Assembly: GCA_017508045.1 (NCBI GenBank)
Contig: JAFVZT010000017.1
Coordinates: 1-37,892, forward strand
Length of the DNA: 37,892 nt
Origin: Oscillospiraceae bacterium
GTDB taxonomy: Bacteria > Bacillota > Clostridia > Oscillospirales > Oscillospiraceae
Direction of reading: 5' to 3'
Shown: positions 15,924-24,784 of the stretch, one piece after another
Numbering within the stretch: the first letter of the stretch is position 1
Layout of the letters: every line of letters starts with the position of its first letter
Made by a program: the position numbers and the translations under genes
Notes under the pieces: generated by a model
The model's database searches: none
Seen by the model: only the letters and a program-made list of their open reading frames with translations
What the model was told of the DNA's origin: nothing

Positions 15924-17216
15924 ATGAACATCAAGTACATTCATCCCGCTGACCAGTTGGTTATGTTTATGCACCGTATTTATGAAAAGGGCATGACCAC
16001 CACCTCCGGCGGCAACCTCTCCATTATGGATGATGATGGAAATATTTGGATTACCCCTGCCGGTGTGGATAAGGGTACTTTGACCCGTCAGGACATTGTC
16101 TGCATAAAACCCGACGGCACCTGCGTCGGCGTACACAAACCGTCCTCCGAGTTTCCCTTCCATGCCGCCGTTTATAAAATGCGTCCGGATTTACGGGCTG
16201 TGCTTCATGCCCATCCTCCGGCACTGGTAGCCTTTTCCATTGTTCGGCAGCTGCCGGATTTGGATTTGCTGCCCTCTGTGCGGAAGGTCTGCACCAGTGT
16301 GGAAATGGCAACCTATGCCGTCCCCGGCAGCGACAAGCTGGGCGAAAATATCGGTGCCTGCTTTGCTGACGGCGGCGATATTGTCATTCTGGAAAACCAC
16401 GGTGTGTGTATCGGCGCACCGGATATGTTTACCGCCTTCCAGCGTTTTGAGACACTGGAATATACCGCAAATCTGGAAATTCTTGCCAAGCGCATCGGCA
16501 ATGTGCGCAGATTGGAGGCAGACGCCTTCCGGATTACCGAAACCACAAGCCATACGAAGATGGACGACTTTATTCCCAACAGCCATTCCTCCGAGGAGCT
16601 GGCCGCCCGTCGGGATATGATTACTTTCATTCGCCGTTCCTACCGTCAGGGCTTGTTCACTGCGACCCACGGCACCTATTCTGTCCGCTTGTCCGACGGA
16701 AGCTTTTTAATTACCCCCTTCGGTATGGACAGAGCCTATCTGGAGGAAAAGGACTTGGTTCGGGTAAAAGGCGGTATGAAGGAGCTGAACAAAACCCCCT
16801 CCCGCGCCGTAATCCTTCACCAAAAAATTTACGAGGCTCACCCGGATATTCACGCTGTCTTGCTGGCTCACCCGGTAAATGCCATGGCCTTTGCCGTTTC
16901 CGATGCCAAATTTGACCCCAGAACCATTCCGGAAAGCTATATTCTTTTGCGGGATGTAAAACGCCTGCCCTTTGGCAAGATTGATTCCAATCAGGAAGAA
17001 GCCGCCGCAGAGTTTAGTGAGGTTAACCCCGCCATTATGGTAGAAAACGAATGCGTTATCGTTACCGGCTCTACCCTGCTGCAGGCCTTTGACCGGTTGG
17101 AGGTTATGGAAGCCACCGCCCGTTCTATCATCAACTCCGGTGCCATTGGCAATATTGTCCACATTACTCAGGGAGAAGTGGAAGATTTAAAAATTGCCTT
17201 TAATTTAAAAGACTAA
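15924..17216 (+). CDS. Tandem class II aldolase/adducin-domain protein
   Basis: 430 aa with two class II aldolase folds in one chain. The first (about 1-205) keeps the zinc and catalytic set: GGNLS, SSEFPFH (general-base Glu), HAHP and ENHG. The second (about 225-430) keeps the fold (TATHGTYSVR, LAHPVNAMAF) but has lost residues: Arg replaces the catalytic Glu (PSRAVILH), one His of HxH is gone, and ENHG has become ENEC. It is therefore probably a catalytically dead or structural half. ATG 15924 follows AGAAGGGA; the in-frame ATG at 15891 overlaps the promoter. First gene of a cluster with rhamnulokinase and RhaEW, so it probably acts on a phosphorylated ketose or related acid, but the substrate cannot be read from sequence. 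Confidence 0.85.
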   Translation: MNIKYIHPADQLVMFMHRIYEKGMTTTSGGNLSIMDDDGNIWITPAGVDKGTLTRQDIVCIKPDGTCVGVHKPSSEFPFHAAVYKMRPDLRAVLHAHPPALVAFSIVRQLPDLDLLPSVRKVCTSVEMATYAVPGSDKLGENIGACFADGGDIVILENHGVCIGAPDMFTAFQRFETLEYTANLEILAKRIGNVRRLEADAFRITETTSHTKMDDFIPNSHSSEELAARRDMITFIRRSYRQGLFTATHGTYSVRLSDGSFLITPFGMDRAYLEEKDLVRVKGGMKELNKTPSRAVILHQKIYEAHPDIHAVLLAHPVNAMAFAVSDAKFDPRTIPESYILLRDVKRLPFGKIDSNQEEAAAEFSEVNPAIMVENECVIVTGSTLLQAFDRLEVMEATARSIINSGAIGNIVHITQGEVEDLKIAFNLKD

Positions 17217-17266
17217 TAAACTTCAATGCCCCATTTGATTAGGGTAACTGAGAAGGAGGGTTTCTC

Positions 17267-18712
17267 TTGCAATATTATCTTGCTATTGATATCGGCGCAT
17301 CCTCTGGCCGTCACATCCTGGGTCACGTGGATAAGGGAAAGCTTATTTTGGAGGAAATATTCCGCTTTGACAACCTGCAATTACATAAAAACGGTCATGA
17401 TTGCTGGGATATAGACAATCTTTGGAACGGCATTATCGGTGGCTTGAAGGCCTGCAATACCGCAGGTAAAATCCCTGTCACCGTAGGCATTGACACCTGG
17501 GGTGTTGACTTTGTACTGCTGGATGAAAACGATCAGGTAATCGGAGATGCCGTAGCTTATCGGGACAGCCGTACCGAAGGTATGGTGGATATTGTAAATG
17601 CCATTATTCCGGCAAAAGAGTTGTATGCTCATACCGGCATACAGTATCAGTCCTATAATACTATTTATCAGCTTACCGCCTTGAAGCGGGAGCATCCGGA
17701 GCAGTTAAATAGGGCTAAGTGGTTGCTTATGATGCCGGAGTATTTCAACTTCCGGCTCACCGGTAAAAAATGCAACGAATATACCAACGCCTCCACCACC
17801 AATCTTTTAAACGCAGAGGCGAAAACCTGGGATACAGAAATCATCACCCGACTGGGTCTGCCTACAGAAATTTTCCACGAGCTGGCAGTTCCCGGTACAA
17901 GACTGGGTAATCTCCTTCCGGAAATTCAAAAAGAGGTTGGCTTCGATACCACTGTTATTCTTCCTGCAACCCACGATACCGGCTCTGCTTTTTTGGCAAT
18001 TTGCGCAAGAGATGACAACGCGGTATATTTGTCCTCCGGTACTTGGAGCTTGCTGGGCGTAGAGAATATGTTCCCCATCACCTCCGAAGTAAGCTATACA
18101 CAAAACTTTACCAACGAGGGCGGTGCTTGGTACCGCTACCGGTATTTAAAGAATATTATGGGTCTTTGGATGATCCAATCCATCCGCCGGGAGCTTAACG
18201 GCGTGGCCTATGTCCAGGGAAAACAGGCGCGCACCGCCCAGAGCAAGCAATGGAGCTTCCCGGATTTGATTGCCGAGGCTCAAAAATGCGAGGATTTTAC
18301 CTCTGTTGTAGATGTGAATAAAGACTGCTTCCTCTCCCCGGAGAGTATGATTGATGCTGTCAAGGAAGAATGCACCCGTACCGGACAGCCTGTCCCGGAA
18401 ACTGTAGGGCAAATTATGCAATGCGTATACACAAGCCTTTCTCAGTGCTATAAAAATGCCATTGAAGGACTGCAGAAACTTACCGGCAAACAATATACCA
18501 GTATGAATATCGTCGGCGGCGGCTGCCAGGATAATTACCTGAACCTGCGCACCGCAAGGGCTACCGGGCTTCCCGTCTATGCCGGACCTGTAGAAGGTAC
18601 TGCCATCGGCAACCTTTTGGTCCAAATGATTGCCGGTGGAGATTTGGAAGATCTGCAATCCGCGCGAGATGCCATTCGTGACAGTTTTTCTATTCGGCTG
18701 ATTGAGCCTTAA
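17267..18712 (+). CDS. rhaB: Rhamnulokinase (FGGY kinase)
   Basis: Phosphorylates L-rhamnulose at C1 with ATP; a related 6-deoxyketose such as L-fuculose is possible. 481 aa, the usual RhaB length. FGGY-family motifs: YLAIDIGASSGRHILGHVD at the N-terminus, GIDTWGVDFVLLD at about 74-86, YRDSRTEGM at about 98, the ATP-site GTWSLLGVE at about 263 and NIVGGGCQDNYLN at about 412. It starts with TTG (17267), supported by AAGGAGG (17253-17259) 7 nt before it; no in-frame ATG fits. The rare start may lower expression. It lies 50 nt after the tandem aldolase. No rhamnose isomerase (rhaA), transporter or regulator is in the window. Confidence 0.9.
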   Translation: MQYYLAIDIGASSGRHILGHVDKGKLILEEIFRFDNLQLHKNGHDCWDIDNLWNGIIGGLKACNTAGKIPVTVGIDTWGVDFVLLDENDQVIGDAVAYRDSRTEGMVDIVNAIIPAKELYAHTGIQYQSYNTIYQLTALKREHPEQLNRAKWLLMMPEYFNFRLTGKKCNEYTNASTTNLLNAEAKTWDTEIITRLGLPTEIFHELAVPGTRLGNLLPEIQKEVGFDTTVILPATHDTGSAFLAICARDDNAVYLSSGTWSLLGVENMFPITSEVSYTQNFTNEGGAWYRYRYLKNIMGLWMIQSIRRELNGVAYVQGKQARTAQSKQWSFPDLIAEAQKCEDFTSVVDVNKDCFLSPESMIDAVKEECTRTGQPVPETVGQIMQCVYTSLSQCYKNAIEGLQKLTGKQYTSMNIVGGGCQDNYLNLRTARATGLPVYAGPVEGTAIGNLLVQMIAGGDLEDLQSARDAIRDSFSIRLIEP

Positions 18713-18781
18713 AAATGGAAAACAGTTTGTACTGTTGAGAAATATAAAAAATAGTAATATTGAAAAGAGGTTAATACATAA

Positions 18782-20719
18782 ATGAAAGTTACCGGTTTTA
18801 CCCAGCAGCTGAACGAACTGGCTGCTATGTCCAACAAGTACGGTGCCAATCCTGAGTACGTTCTGGCAGGTGGTGGCAACACCTCCTTTAAGAGCGATGA
18901 CTATTTGTGGATTAAAGGCTCTGGCACCTCCCTTGCTACCATTAAGGGAGAAGATTTCGTAGTTATGGAGCGTGCTTTGCTTGCTCAGATGTGGACTGCA
19001 GAGTATCCTGCCGACGAGGCTGCCCGTGAGGCTGCTGTGTTGGAGGATATGATGGATGCCCGTATTCGCGGTGAGAGCCGCCGTCCCTCGGTGGAAACCC
19101 TTCTGCACGACCTGTTCCCCCAACAATATATCCTCCATGTCCACCCCGCCATTGTCAACGGCATCACCTGCTCCAAGGAGGGCGAAGCCGCTATGAAGCG
19201 GCTCTTCCCCGATGCCGTATGGGTAGCTGCCTGCAAGCCCGGATACATTTTGGCTTTGGACTGCAAAAAGGTTATGGACGCCTACAAGGAAGCAACCGGT
19301 AAGGATTGCAGCCTTTTGTTCTTAGAAAACCACGGCATTTTCTTCGCCGGCAACTCTGCCGAAGAGGTTGACGCTCTGGCAGAAAAGACCATGGAAACTC
19401 TGAAGGCCGCTGTTAAAAAGGCACCTGATTTGGAAGCGGTGGACTATGACCTGGAAAAGGTTGTCGCCATCAGTCCCGTATTGCGCGCCCTCTACGGTGA
19501 AGGTCAGCCTGCCACCGTAAAATTCCTTGCCAACAAGGAAATTTTGGCTTATGACCCCGCTACCGAAAGCCTGTCTCCTGACCATATTGTTTACTGTAAG
19601 GCAAAGCAGCTGATTATACCTGCCGATGCTGACGGAGATAAAATCAAAGAGCTGTTTGATGCCTTCACTGCCGCCAACGGCTACAAGCCTAAGATTGCCT
19701 TTGTCGAAGGTCTTGGTATGTTCGCCTGTGGCAGCACGATGAAAGAATCCGTTACCGCCCAGACCGTTATGCTGGATGCCATCAAGGTTGTAGCATACGC
19801 AAAATCCTTTGGCGGCGTGTCCCCCATGCCCCAGTTCCTCATTGACTTCATCGTCAACTGGGAGGTAGAAAGCTATCGCTCCAAGGTCAGCCTCTCCGGC
19901 GGCACCGCAAAGCGCATGGCAAACAAGGTTGTGGTTGTTACCGGCGGCGCCCAGGGCTTTGGCAAGGGTATTGCCGATGCGCTGTACGCTGAGGGCGCTT
20001 ATCTTGCTATTGTCGATATGAACCTGGACGGTGCTAAGGCCGCAGCCGCTGAGTATGGCGATACAGGCTTTGCCGTATTTGCCAATGTTTCCGATGAGGA
20101 CTCCGTCAAGGCCATGATGGATCAGATTGTTCTGCATTTTGGCGGCGTGGATGTTTTCGTTGCCAATGCCGGCATTGCCAAGGCTGGCAGCCTGGATGTT
20201 ATGACTAAGTCTGTGTTTGAATTGGTCACCGCCGTAAACTACACCGGTTATTTCCTGTGCGCCAAGTATGCTTCCGCCGTTATGAAGCTTCAGCACGCCT
20301 ACGCGCCCAAGTATATGATGGATATTATTGCTATCAATTCCAAGTCCGGTCTTGCCGGCTCCAATAAGAACTTTGCCTATGCAGGCTCTAAGTTTGGCGG
20401 CATCGGCCTGACCCAGTCCTTCGCAATGGAATTGGCAGAGTACAACATCAAGGTCAACGCCATCTGCCCCGGCAATTATCTGGACGGTCCTCTGTGGTCC
20501 GACCCGGAAAAGGGTCTGTTTGTCCAGTATCTCAACGCCGGTAAGGTGCCCGGCGCAAAGACTGTCGACGATGTCCGTCGGTTCTATGAGTCCAAGGTGC
20601 TTATGAACCGTGGCTGTCTGCCCATCGATGTTGCCCGTGCAATCTTCTACATTACCGAGCAGCTTTATGAAACCGGTCAGGCTGTGCCTGTCACCGGCGG
20701 TCAGGAAATGCTGAACTGA
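18782..20719 (+). CDS. RhaEW-type bifunctional rhamnulose-1-phosphate aldolase/lactaldehyde dehydrogenase
   Basis: 645-aa fusion. The N-terminal class II aldolase (about 1-260) has AGGGNTSFK, the zinc ligands HVHP (about 120) and ENHG (about 182), and should cleave rhamnulose-1-phosphate to DHAP and L-lactaldehyde. The C-terminal short-chain dehydrogenase (about 380-645) has the Rossmann TGGAQGFGKGIA, NAGIA and the catalytic Ser with YAGSK (YxxxK), and should oxidise or reduce lactaldehyde with NAD(P). This architecture is known in Bacilli and some Proteobacteria as YuxG/RhaEW. ATG 18782 is preceded by GAGGT. Completes the cluster begun at 15924; a strong terminator follows. Confidence 0.9.
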   Translation: MKVTGFTQQLNELAAMSNKYGANPEYVLAGGGNTSFKSDDYLWIKGSGTSLATIKGEDFVVMERALLAQMWTAEYPADEAAREAAVLEDMMDARIRGESRRPSVETLLHDLFPQQYILHVHPAIVNGITCSKEGEAAMKRLFPDAVWVAACKPGYILALDCKKVMDAYKEATGKDCSLLFLENHGIFFAGNSAEEVDALAEKTMETLKAAVKKAPDLEAVDYDLEKVVAISPVLRALYGEGQPATVKFLANKEILAYDPATESLSPDHIVYCKAKQLIIPADADGDKIKELFDAFTAANGYKPKIAFVEGLGMFACGSTMKESVTAQTVMLDAIKVVAYAKSFGGVSPMPQFLIDFIVNWEVESYRSKVSLSGGTAKRMANKVVVVTGGAQGFGKGIADALYAEGAYLAIVDMNLDGAKAAAAEYGDTGFAVFANVSDEDSVKAMMDQIVLHFGGVDVFVANAGIAKAGSLDVMTKSVFELVTAVNYTGYFLCAKYASAVMKLQHAYAPKYMMDIIAINSKSGLAGSNKNFAYAGSKFGGIGLTQSFAMELAEYNIKVNAICPGNYLDGPLWSDPEKGLFVQYLNAGKVPGAKTVDDVRRFYESKVLMNRGCLPIDVARAIFYITEQLYETGQAVPVTGGQEMLN

Positions 20720-20731
20720 TTTTCAACGAAC

Positions 20732-20764
20732 AAAACGGCTCCCGAACAATTCGGGAGCCGTTTT
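20732..20764. terminator. Terminator after the deoxysugar cluster
   Basis: A 15-bp stem AAAACGGCTCCCGAA/TTCGGGAGCCGTTTT with a 3-nt loop. The A- and T-ends allow it to work in both directions, so it may also serve the converging pncB transcript. A smaller palindrome, ATGTTAA/TTAACAT, lies at 20771-20787. Confidence 0.9.
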
Positions 20765-20864
20765 ATTCGTTTATGTTAAAGCTTAACATCCAGCAAAGGA
20801 AATCTTTTGCCCATTGGGCAACATTCGGGTGGACCTTTTGGATTCCCTTTCGTTTCTACCATTT

Positions 20865-22064
20865 TTAATAGTCTCGTTCCCGATTCAAGCGGAACTCCAC
20901 TGAATTGCGCAAGTAATCGAGATATGCATCGTCCTGACACATCGCCTTGCCCGGAACATCGGAAAGCTTCGCAACCGGACGCCCGTTGACATATTGCAGC
21001 TTAATCACAATATTTAAGGGTGCTTCGCAGGTGTCGTTGGAGCAGAAGGTGCCGATGCCAAAAGCAACCTTGATCCGATCCTTAAAATGCTCATAAAGAT
21101 GCTGCGCCCGGTCAAAATCCAGGCTATCGCTGAATAAAAGCTGCTTATGTTTGGGATCAACGCCGTAATGGGCGTAGTGGGCAAGAATTTTTTCGCCCCA
21201 TTCGTATGGATCGCCGCTGTCGTGACGGACGCCGGTGTAGTTGTTGACCATGGAACGGTTAAAGTCCATTAAGAACAAATCGGTGGTCAAGGTATCTGTC
21301 AGAGCTGTTCCGTTATCTCCGTCATACTCTGCGTACCAGTCCTGCATAGCGTAGTGGTTGGTATAAGCCAGCGGAATAGAATCGATGCCCTGATACATCT
21401 GCACAAATTCGTGGGCATAGGTACCGATGGGTTTAATGCCGTATTTTTTTGCAAAATACACATTGGAGGTGCCGACACAGTTCTTTGTTTCCGTGGTCAG
21501 GCGATGGATAACCACATCCTCCCACTGCCTGGAAAGCCGTCTGCGGCAGCCGAATTCTGCAAAGTTGAAGGTATAGGTGCCGTCCTGAAAGCCCCGAATT
21601 TTGGCGTCCAGGCGGGTTTCCGCGGATTTGCGCAGCTGCTCATAATCGTACTGCATCCGGAAATACACCTCGTTGATGATTTCCAGTAGATAAATTTCAA
21701 ATTGCATGGCGGAAAACAGCGGTCCGTTCACCACAACCGTCAATTGGCCATCCTCCGTCAGACCGGTGGTTACATACTCACGAATGGGATGCCACAGCCG
21801 CAAAAACTCCACATAGTCACTTTTAATAAAGCGAATGGATCGCAGATAGTCAAGCTCCTCCTTCTTAAACCGAAGACGGCACAGATGGTCAATCTGGGCA
21901 TTGATTTCCTCCAGCATCTCCTGGGTAAATACAATATCCTCATTCCTGCACTTAAAAAAGTACTCACCGTTTAAGTCTGTGTGCTTATGAAAAATAACCT
22001 GATTCATATTGAATTTATATAAATCAGTGTCCAGTAAAGATATAATAATCGGCTCGAGTTTCAT
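20865..22064 (-). CDS. pncB: Nicotinate phosphoribosyltransferase
   Basis: Makes nicotinate mononucleotide from nicotinate and PRPP (Preiss-Handler salvage). 399 aa, E. coli PncB-type length. Family marks: LLDTDLYKFNMNQ at the N-terminus, FAEFGCRRRLS (about 175), GTYAHEFVQMYQ with the phosphorylatable His (about 212), VRHDSGDPYEWGEK (about 282) and FGIGT. I choose ATG 22064 because AAAGGTGG is then 8 nt upstream; a GTG at 22076 lies inside that site. Last gene of the minus-strand NAD operon, starting 16 nt after the adenylyltransferase stop. Confidence 0.95.
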   Translation of the reverse strand: MKLEPIIISLLDTDLYKFNMNQVIFHKHTDLNGEYFFKCRNEDIVFTQEMLEEINAQIDHLCRLRFKKEELDYLRSIRFIKSDYVEFLRLWHPIREYVTTGLTEDGQLTVVVNGPLFSAMQFEIYLLEIINEVYFRMQYDYEQLRKSAETRLDAKIRGFQDGTYTFNFAEFGCRRRLSRQWEDVVIHRLTTETKNCVGTSNVYFAKKYGIKPIGTYAHEFVQMYQGIDSIPLAYTNHYAMQDWYAEYDGDNGTALTDTLTTDLFLMDFNRSMVNNYTGVRHDSGDPYEWGEKILAHYAHYGVDPKHKQLLFSDSLDFDRAQHLYEHFKDRIKVAFGIGTFCSNDTCEAPLNIVIKLQYVNGRPVAKLSDVPGKAMCQDDAYLDYLRNSVEFRLNRERDY

Positions 22065-22079
22065 GGTATTTTCCACCTT

Positions 22080-22634
22080 TTATATACTGTCTGTATTTAA
22101 ATTCTCTCTGCTTATTTCAACCTGCTGACGCAGGGCTTGGTACATCGGCCAAAGCTTAGGGTTGGTCTGAGCGCGCCAGGAAGCCTCGTCGTTATCCAGA
22201 AAATACTGCCGCATTTGGGTGGCAGATATGGGATTTGTTTTGGGGATATACAGCTCAGAAATTTCCAAACCATTAACACCGTCAAACCAGGAAACACGCC
22301 GGCTTTCCTTGGCAGAAATCAGCAAATCCGGATACTGCCCAAGCCTTTGCATCACATTTTCCAGCACATAATCGCCCCATGTTGCGTTATTGCCCACACC
22401 AATATCCGGCAAAGGAAAAATCAGGATTTCCGCGCCGAATACTCTGCGCAGCATCTCCTCACGCAGTTCATAGCAAAAGGGGTTTTTCGCTGTTGACGAT
22501 TCCTGGGAAGAGCCTACCAAAATACACACCTTTTCGCATATCTGCAAAGCTTTTCGTATCATGTCCTCATGGCCTGCATGGAGGGTTTGAAACCGACCCA
22601 CCATAACACCCAGGCGATAGGGTTTGTTTTCCAT
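22080..22634 (-). CDS. NMN/NaMN adenylyltransferase (NadM/NadR-type nucleotidyltransferase)
   Basis: 184 aa. Transfers AMP from ATP to a nicotinamide or nicotinate mononucleotide. The nucleotidyltransferase signature GRFQTLHAGHEDMI (HxGH) at about 13-26 and the C-terminal ISATQMR (ISxTxxR) match the NadM/NadR branch rather than bacterial NadD. It lies between nadE and pncB with almost no gaps (1 nt after nadE), so its substrate here is most likely nicotinate mononucleotide, giving the deamido-NAD that NadE amidates. The substrate choice is inference from context. Confidence 0.85.
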   Translation of the reverse strand: MENKPYRLGVMVGRFQTLHAGHEDMIRKALQICEKVCILVGSSQESSTAKNPFCYELREEMLRRVFGAEILIFPLPDIGVGNNATWGDYVLENVMQRLGQYPDLLISAKESRRVSWFDGVNGLEISELYIPKTNPISATQMRQYFLDNDEASWRAQTNPKLWPMYQALRQQVEISRENLNTDSI

Positions 22635-22635
22635 A

Positions 22636-23397
22636 TCAATCCTCCGGCTGATACTCGAAGCAGGGCATCAGCTCCAGCTTAAACAGGTTGCGGTTATGCA
22701 GGGTATCAATCCGCTGCTTCACCGCCGGGTCTTCGCAAATACCGGTGCGGATATATTTATCCAGAACCGCATAGGTAAAGCCCAAATTATCCTCATCGGT
22801 CTTTCCGCACAGTCCGTCTGCCGGAACTTTATCTACCAAAACAGCAGGCAGACCCAGCTCTGCGCCGATGGCCTTAACCTCTGCAACTGTCAGTCTGGAC
22901 AAGGGACTAAAGTCGCCCACGCTGTCGCCGTAGCGGGTGGAGTAGCCAACCCAATCCTCCGATAAATTGCAGGTATTGACCACCCGTCCGTTGACGCTCT
23001 GACTGACGGCATAAACCGTAGACATCCGCAATCTGGGAGGAAGATTGGCAACTGTCTGTGCCGTAGGCTGTACAGACTCCATACCCTCCAGAAGCTCCCC
23101 GGCATTGATTGCGTTTAAAATTCCCTGAAAGCCTTCTTGAATATTGACCACAATACTCCGAATACCCAAATGTTTTACCAAAAGCCGGGACATATCAATA
23201 TCACTTTGTTCTCCGTTTGGCATCAGTACACCGATAACCCGGTCACGACCCAAGGCTTCTACACAAAGAGCCGCTGCAACAGAGCTGTCCTTACCGCCGG
23301 AAATACCCAGCACCGCGTTACAGCCCGGGCCGTTTTTCTCAAAAAACTCCCGTATCCAAGCAATGCAATCCCGGGAAACCGCCTTTGCATCAAACAT
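22636..23397 (-). CDS. nadE: NH3-dependent NAD(+) synthetase
   Basis: Amidates deamido-NAD to NAD with ATP and ammonia. 253 aa with the PP-loop LGISGGKDSSVAAAL (about 30-44), NLPPRLRMSTVYA, NTCNLSEDWVGYSTRYGDSVGDFSP and the KVPADGLCGKTDEDNLGF loop. There is no N-terminal glutaminase domain, so it uses free ammonia. I choose ATG 23397 (AGAGGAG 8 nt upstream) over GTG 23406. First gene of the operon nadE - adenylyltransferase - pncB. Confidence 0.96.
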   Translation of the reverse strand: MFDAKAVSRDCIAWIREFFEKNGPGCNAVLGISGGKDSSVAAALCVEALGRDRVIGVLMPNGEQSDIDMSRLLVKHLGIRSIVVNIQEGFQGILNAINAGELLEGMESVQPTAQTVANLPPRLRMSTVYAVSQSVNGRVVNTCNLSEDWVGYSTRYGDSVGDFSPLSRLTVAEVKAIGAELGLPAVLVDKVPADGLCGKTDEDNLGFTYAVLDKYIRTGICEDPAVKQRIDTLHNRNLFKLELMPCFEYQPED

Positions 23398-23483
23398 ACG
23401 ATTCACTCCTCTATCCCATCCATCAGAGGCATTTTCACAGCATACCTATTCTTCCCCATAAATGGGTGTACATTCCAACGTCC

Positions 23484-23512
23484 ATATTACCACGGAGGAC
23501 AACCACAGTCAA
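23484..23512 (-). promoter_or_regulatory. Promoter of the NAD salvage operon
   Basis: On the minus strand: -35 TTGACT (23512-23507), 17-nt spacer, -10 TAATAT (23489-23484), extended by TGG. The leader is about 80 nt and contains a small CCCAT/ATGGG hairpin. I did not recognise a known NAD riboswitch. Confidence 0.7.
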
Positions 23513-23515
23513 GGA

Positions 23516-23549
23516 AAAAACAGCAACCGCAGCTGCTGTTGCTGTTTTT
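23516..23549 (-). terminator. Terminator of the two-component operon
   Basis: A 12-bp stem AAAAACAGCAAC/GTTGCTGTTTTT with a 10-nt loop. It lies 24 nt after the histidine kinase stop. Confidence 0.85.
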
Positions 23550-23572
23550 AACACCACACTGTCTTTATATAA

Positions 23573-24784
23573 TTATAAAAAATATGCATAGCAAGGCAGC
23601 TGAACATAAAAGCAATTCCCGGTTTCATTGCTCTTTACCCAGATTTTGCCGCCGTGCTTTTCCACATGGCTTCTGGCAATAGAAAGACCTAGTCCAAAGC
23701 TGCCGCCTTCGGTACGCGCCCGGTCTGCCCGATAAAAACGTTCAAAAACCCGCCGCAAATCCTCCTGCGGTATGGGATTTCCTGGGGTAGCAACGGTCAA
23801 CAGGCAGGTGTCTTTTCCTTGCCGGCACAGCTTTACCTCCACTATTCCCGACGTGCCATACTTCGCCCCGTTGTCCAGAAGGATTTCAACCACCTGCCTT
23901 AAATACTGGGCGTTTCCTGTAAGGAAAATCTGCTGTTCAATATTGTTTTGCAGCATCTGTCCTCTTTCAAACATCACAGGCTCAAAGGGAAGCAAGGCAT
24001 CCGACACCAATACGCTGTAATCCAGTCTTTCAAAGGTGCTTTGCGTATACCCGTTGTCTGCCCGGGCAAGCTCCAAAAGTCCCTCAACCAAATGACGCAT
24101 CCGGTGGGATACGGTTACGATATTATCCGTAAATTGCGATCTGCTTTCATCGTCGCAATCCGGGCTTTGCAAAAGCTCGGCATTGCTCATAATCACGGTC
24201 AGAGGCGTTTTGAGCTCGTGGGAGGCATCGGAAATAAATTGCTGCTGCTGAAGCCAAGCCTTTTCCACAGGCTTAACCGCCCAACGGGCCAGCAATACAC
24301 TGATGCCAAAAAACACCACCAGGCTGACAACACCGATTAACACACAAACTTGAATCAGTGTTGTAAGGGCCGCCAGATGACTGGAGATGTCTACGAAATA
24401 TATGGTTTGCGTTCCCACAGAAGATACGGTTTTATACCGCAGGTTATACGCTTTTATCTCACCGGTGCCGGACTTAGCTGTATAAACATAGGTAATAAGC
24501 TCCTGAATAAATGCTTCATCCGTCAAATCATAATAGCTGTAGCCACTGGCAACAACATTGCCGTTAAGGCTGATTTTTACGGTAAAGTACGGCAACCGAA
24601 CATCTCTTCCCGGCTCTCTGCCGGGTTGCTGCAGACTTTTGGACATATTATCCAAAGCCGCTGTGCTTTGGTTTTCCAAGTCCAGCCGGGTAAAGTGGTA
24701 CACCGTGGCAAAAATAATCATCAGCATACAGGCAACAATGCCCATATTAATGAGAATAAATTTCAGGCGTAGCTTTTTCAGCAT
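23573..24784 (-). CDS. Membrane sensor histidine kinase (CssS-like by context)
   Basis: 403 aa. TM1 at about 9-31, an extracytoplasmic sensor loop of about 110 aa, TM2 at about 143-166, then the kinase core. H-box SDASHELKTPLT with phospho-acceptor His189; N-box region LLDNGAKYG; G-boxes SFGLGLSIARSHVEKHGG. No obvious HAMP domain beyond a short linker (AVKPVEKAW). It overlaps the response regulator gene by 7 nt. The shared operator at its own promoter and at the HtrA gene (28650) suggests it senses envelope or secretion stress, as CssS does in Bacillus subtilis. The sensor loop itself shows no motif I recognise, so the signal is unknown. Confidence 0.9.
   Translation of the reverse strand: MLKKLRLKFILINMGIVACMLMIIFATVYHFTRLDLENQSTAALDNMSKSLQQPGREPGRDVRLPYFTVKISLNGNVVASGYSYYDLTDEAFIQELITYVYTAKSGTGEIKAYNLRYKTVSSVGTQTIYFVDISSHLAALTTLIQVCVLIGVVSLVVFFGISVLLARWAVKPVEKAWLQQQQFISDASHELKTPLTVIMSNAELLQSPDCDDESRSQFTDNIVTVSHRMRHLVEGLLELARADNGYTQSTFERLDYSVLVSDALLPFEPVMFERGQMLQNNIEQQIFLTGNAQYLRQVVEILLDNGAKYGTSGIVEVKLCRQGKDTCLLTVATPGNPIPQEDLRRVFERFYRADRARTEGGSFGLGLSIARSHVEKHGGKIWVKSNETGNCFYVQLPCYAYFL

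Noticed and set aside
23407-23483. NAD riboswitch in the nadE leader
   Set aside because: Only a short CCCAT/ATGGG hairpin was found; I could not place the conserved cores of known NAD riboswitches.
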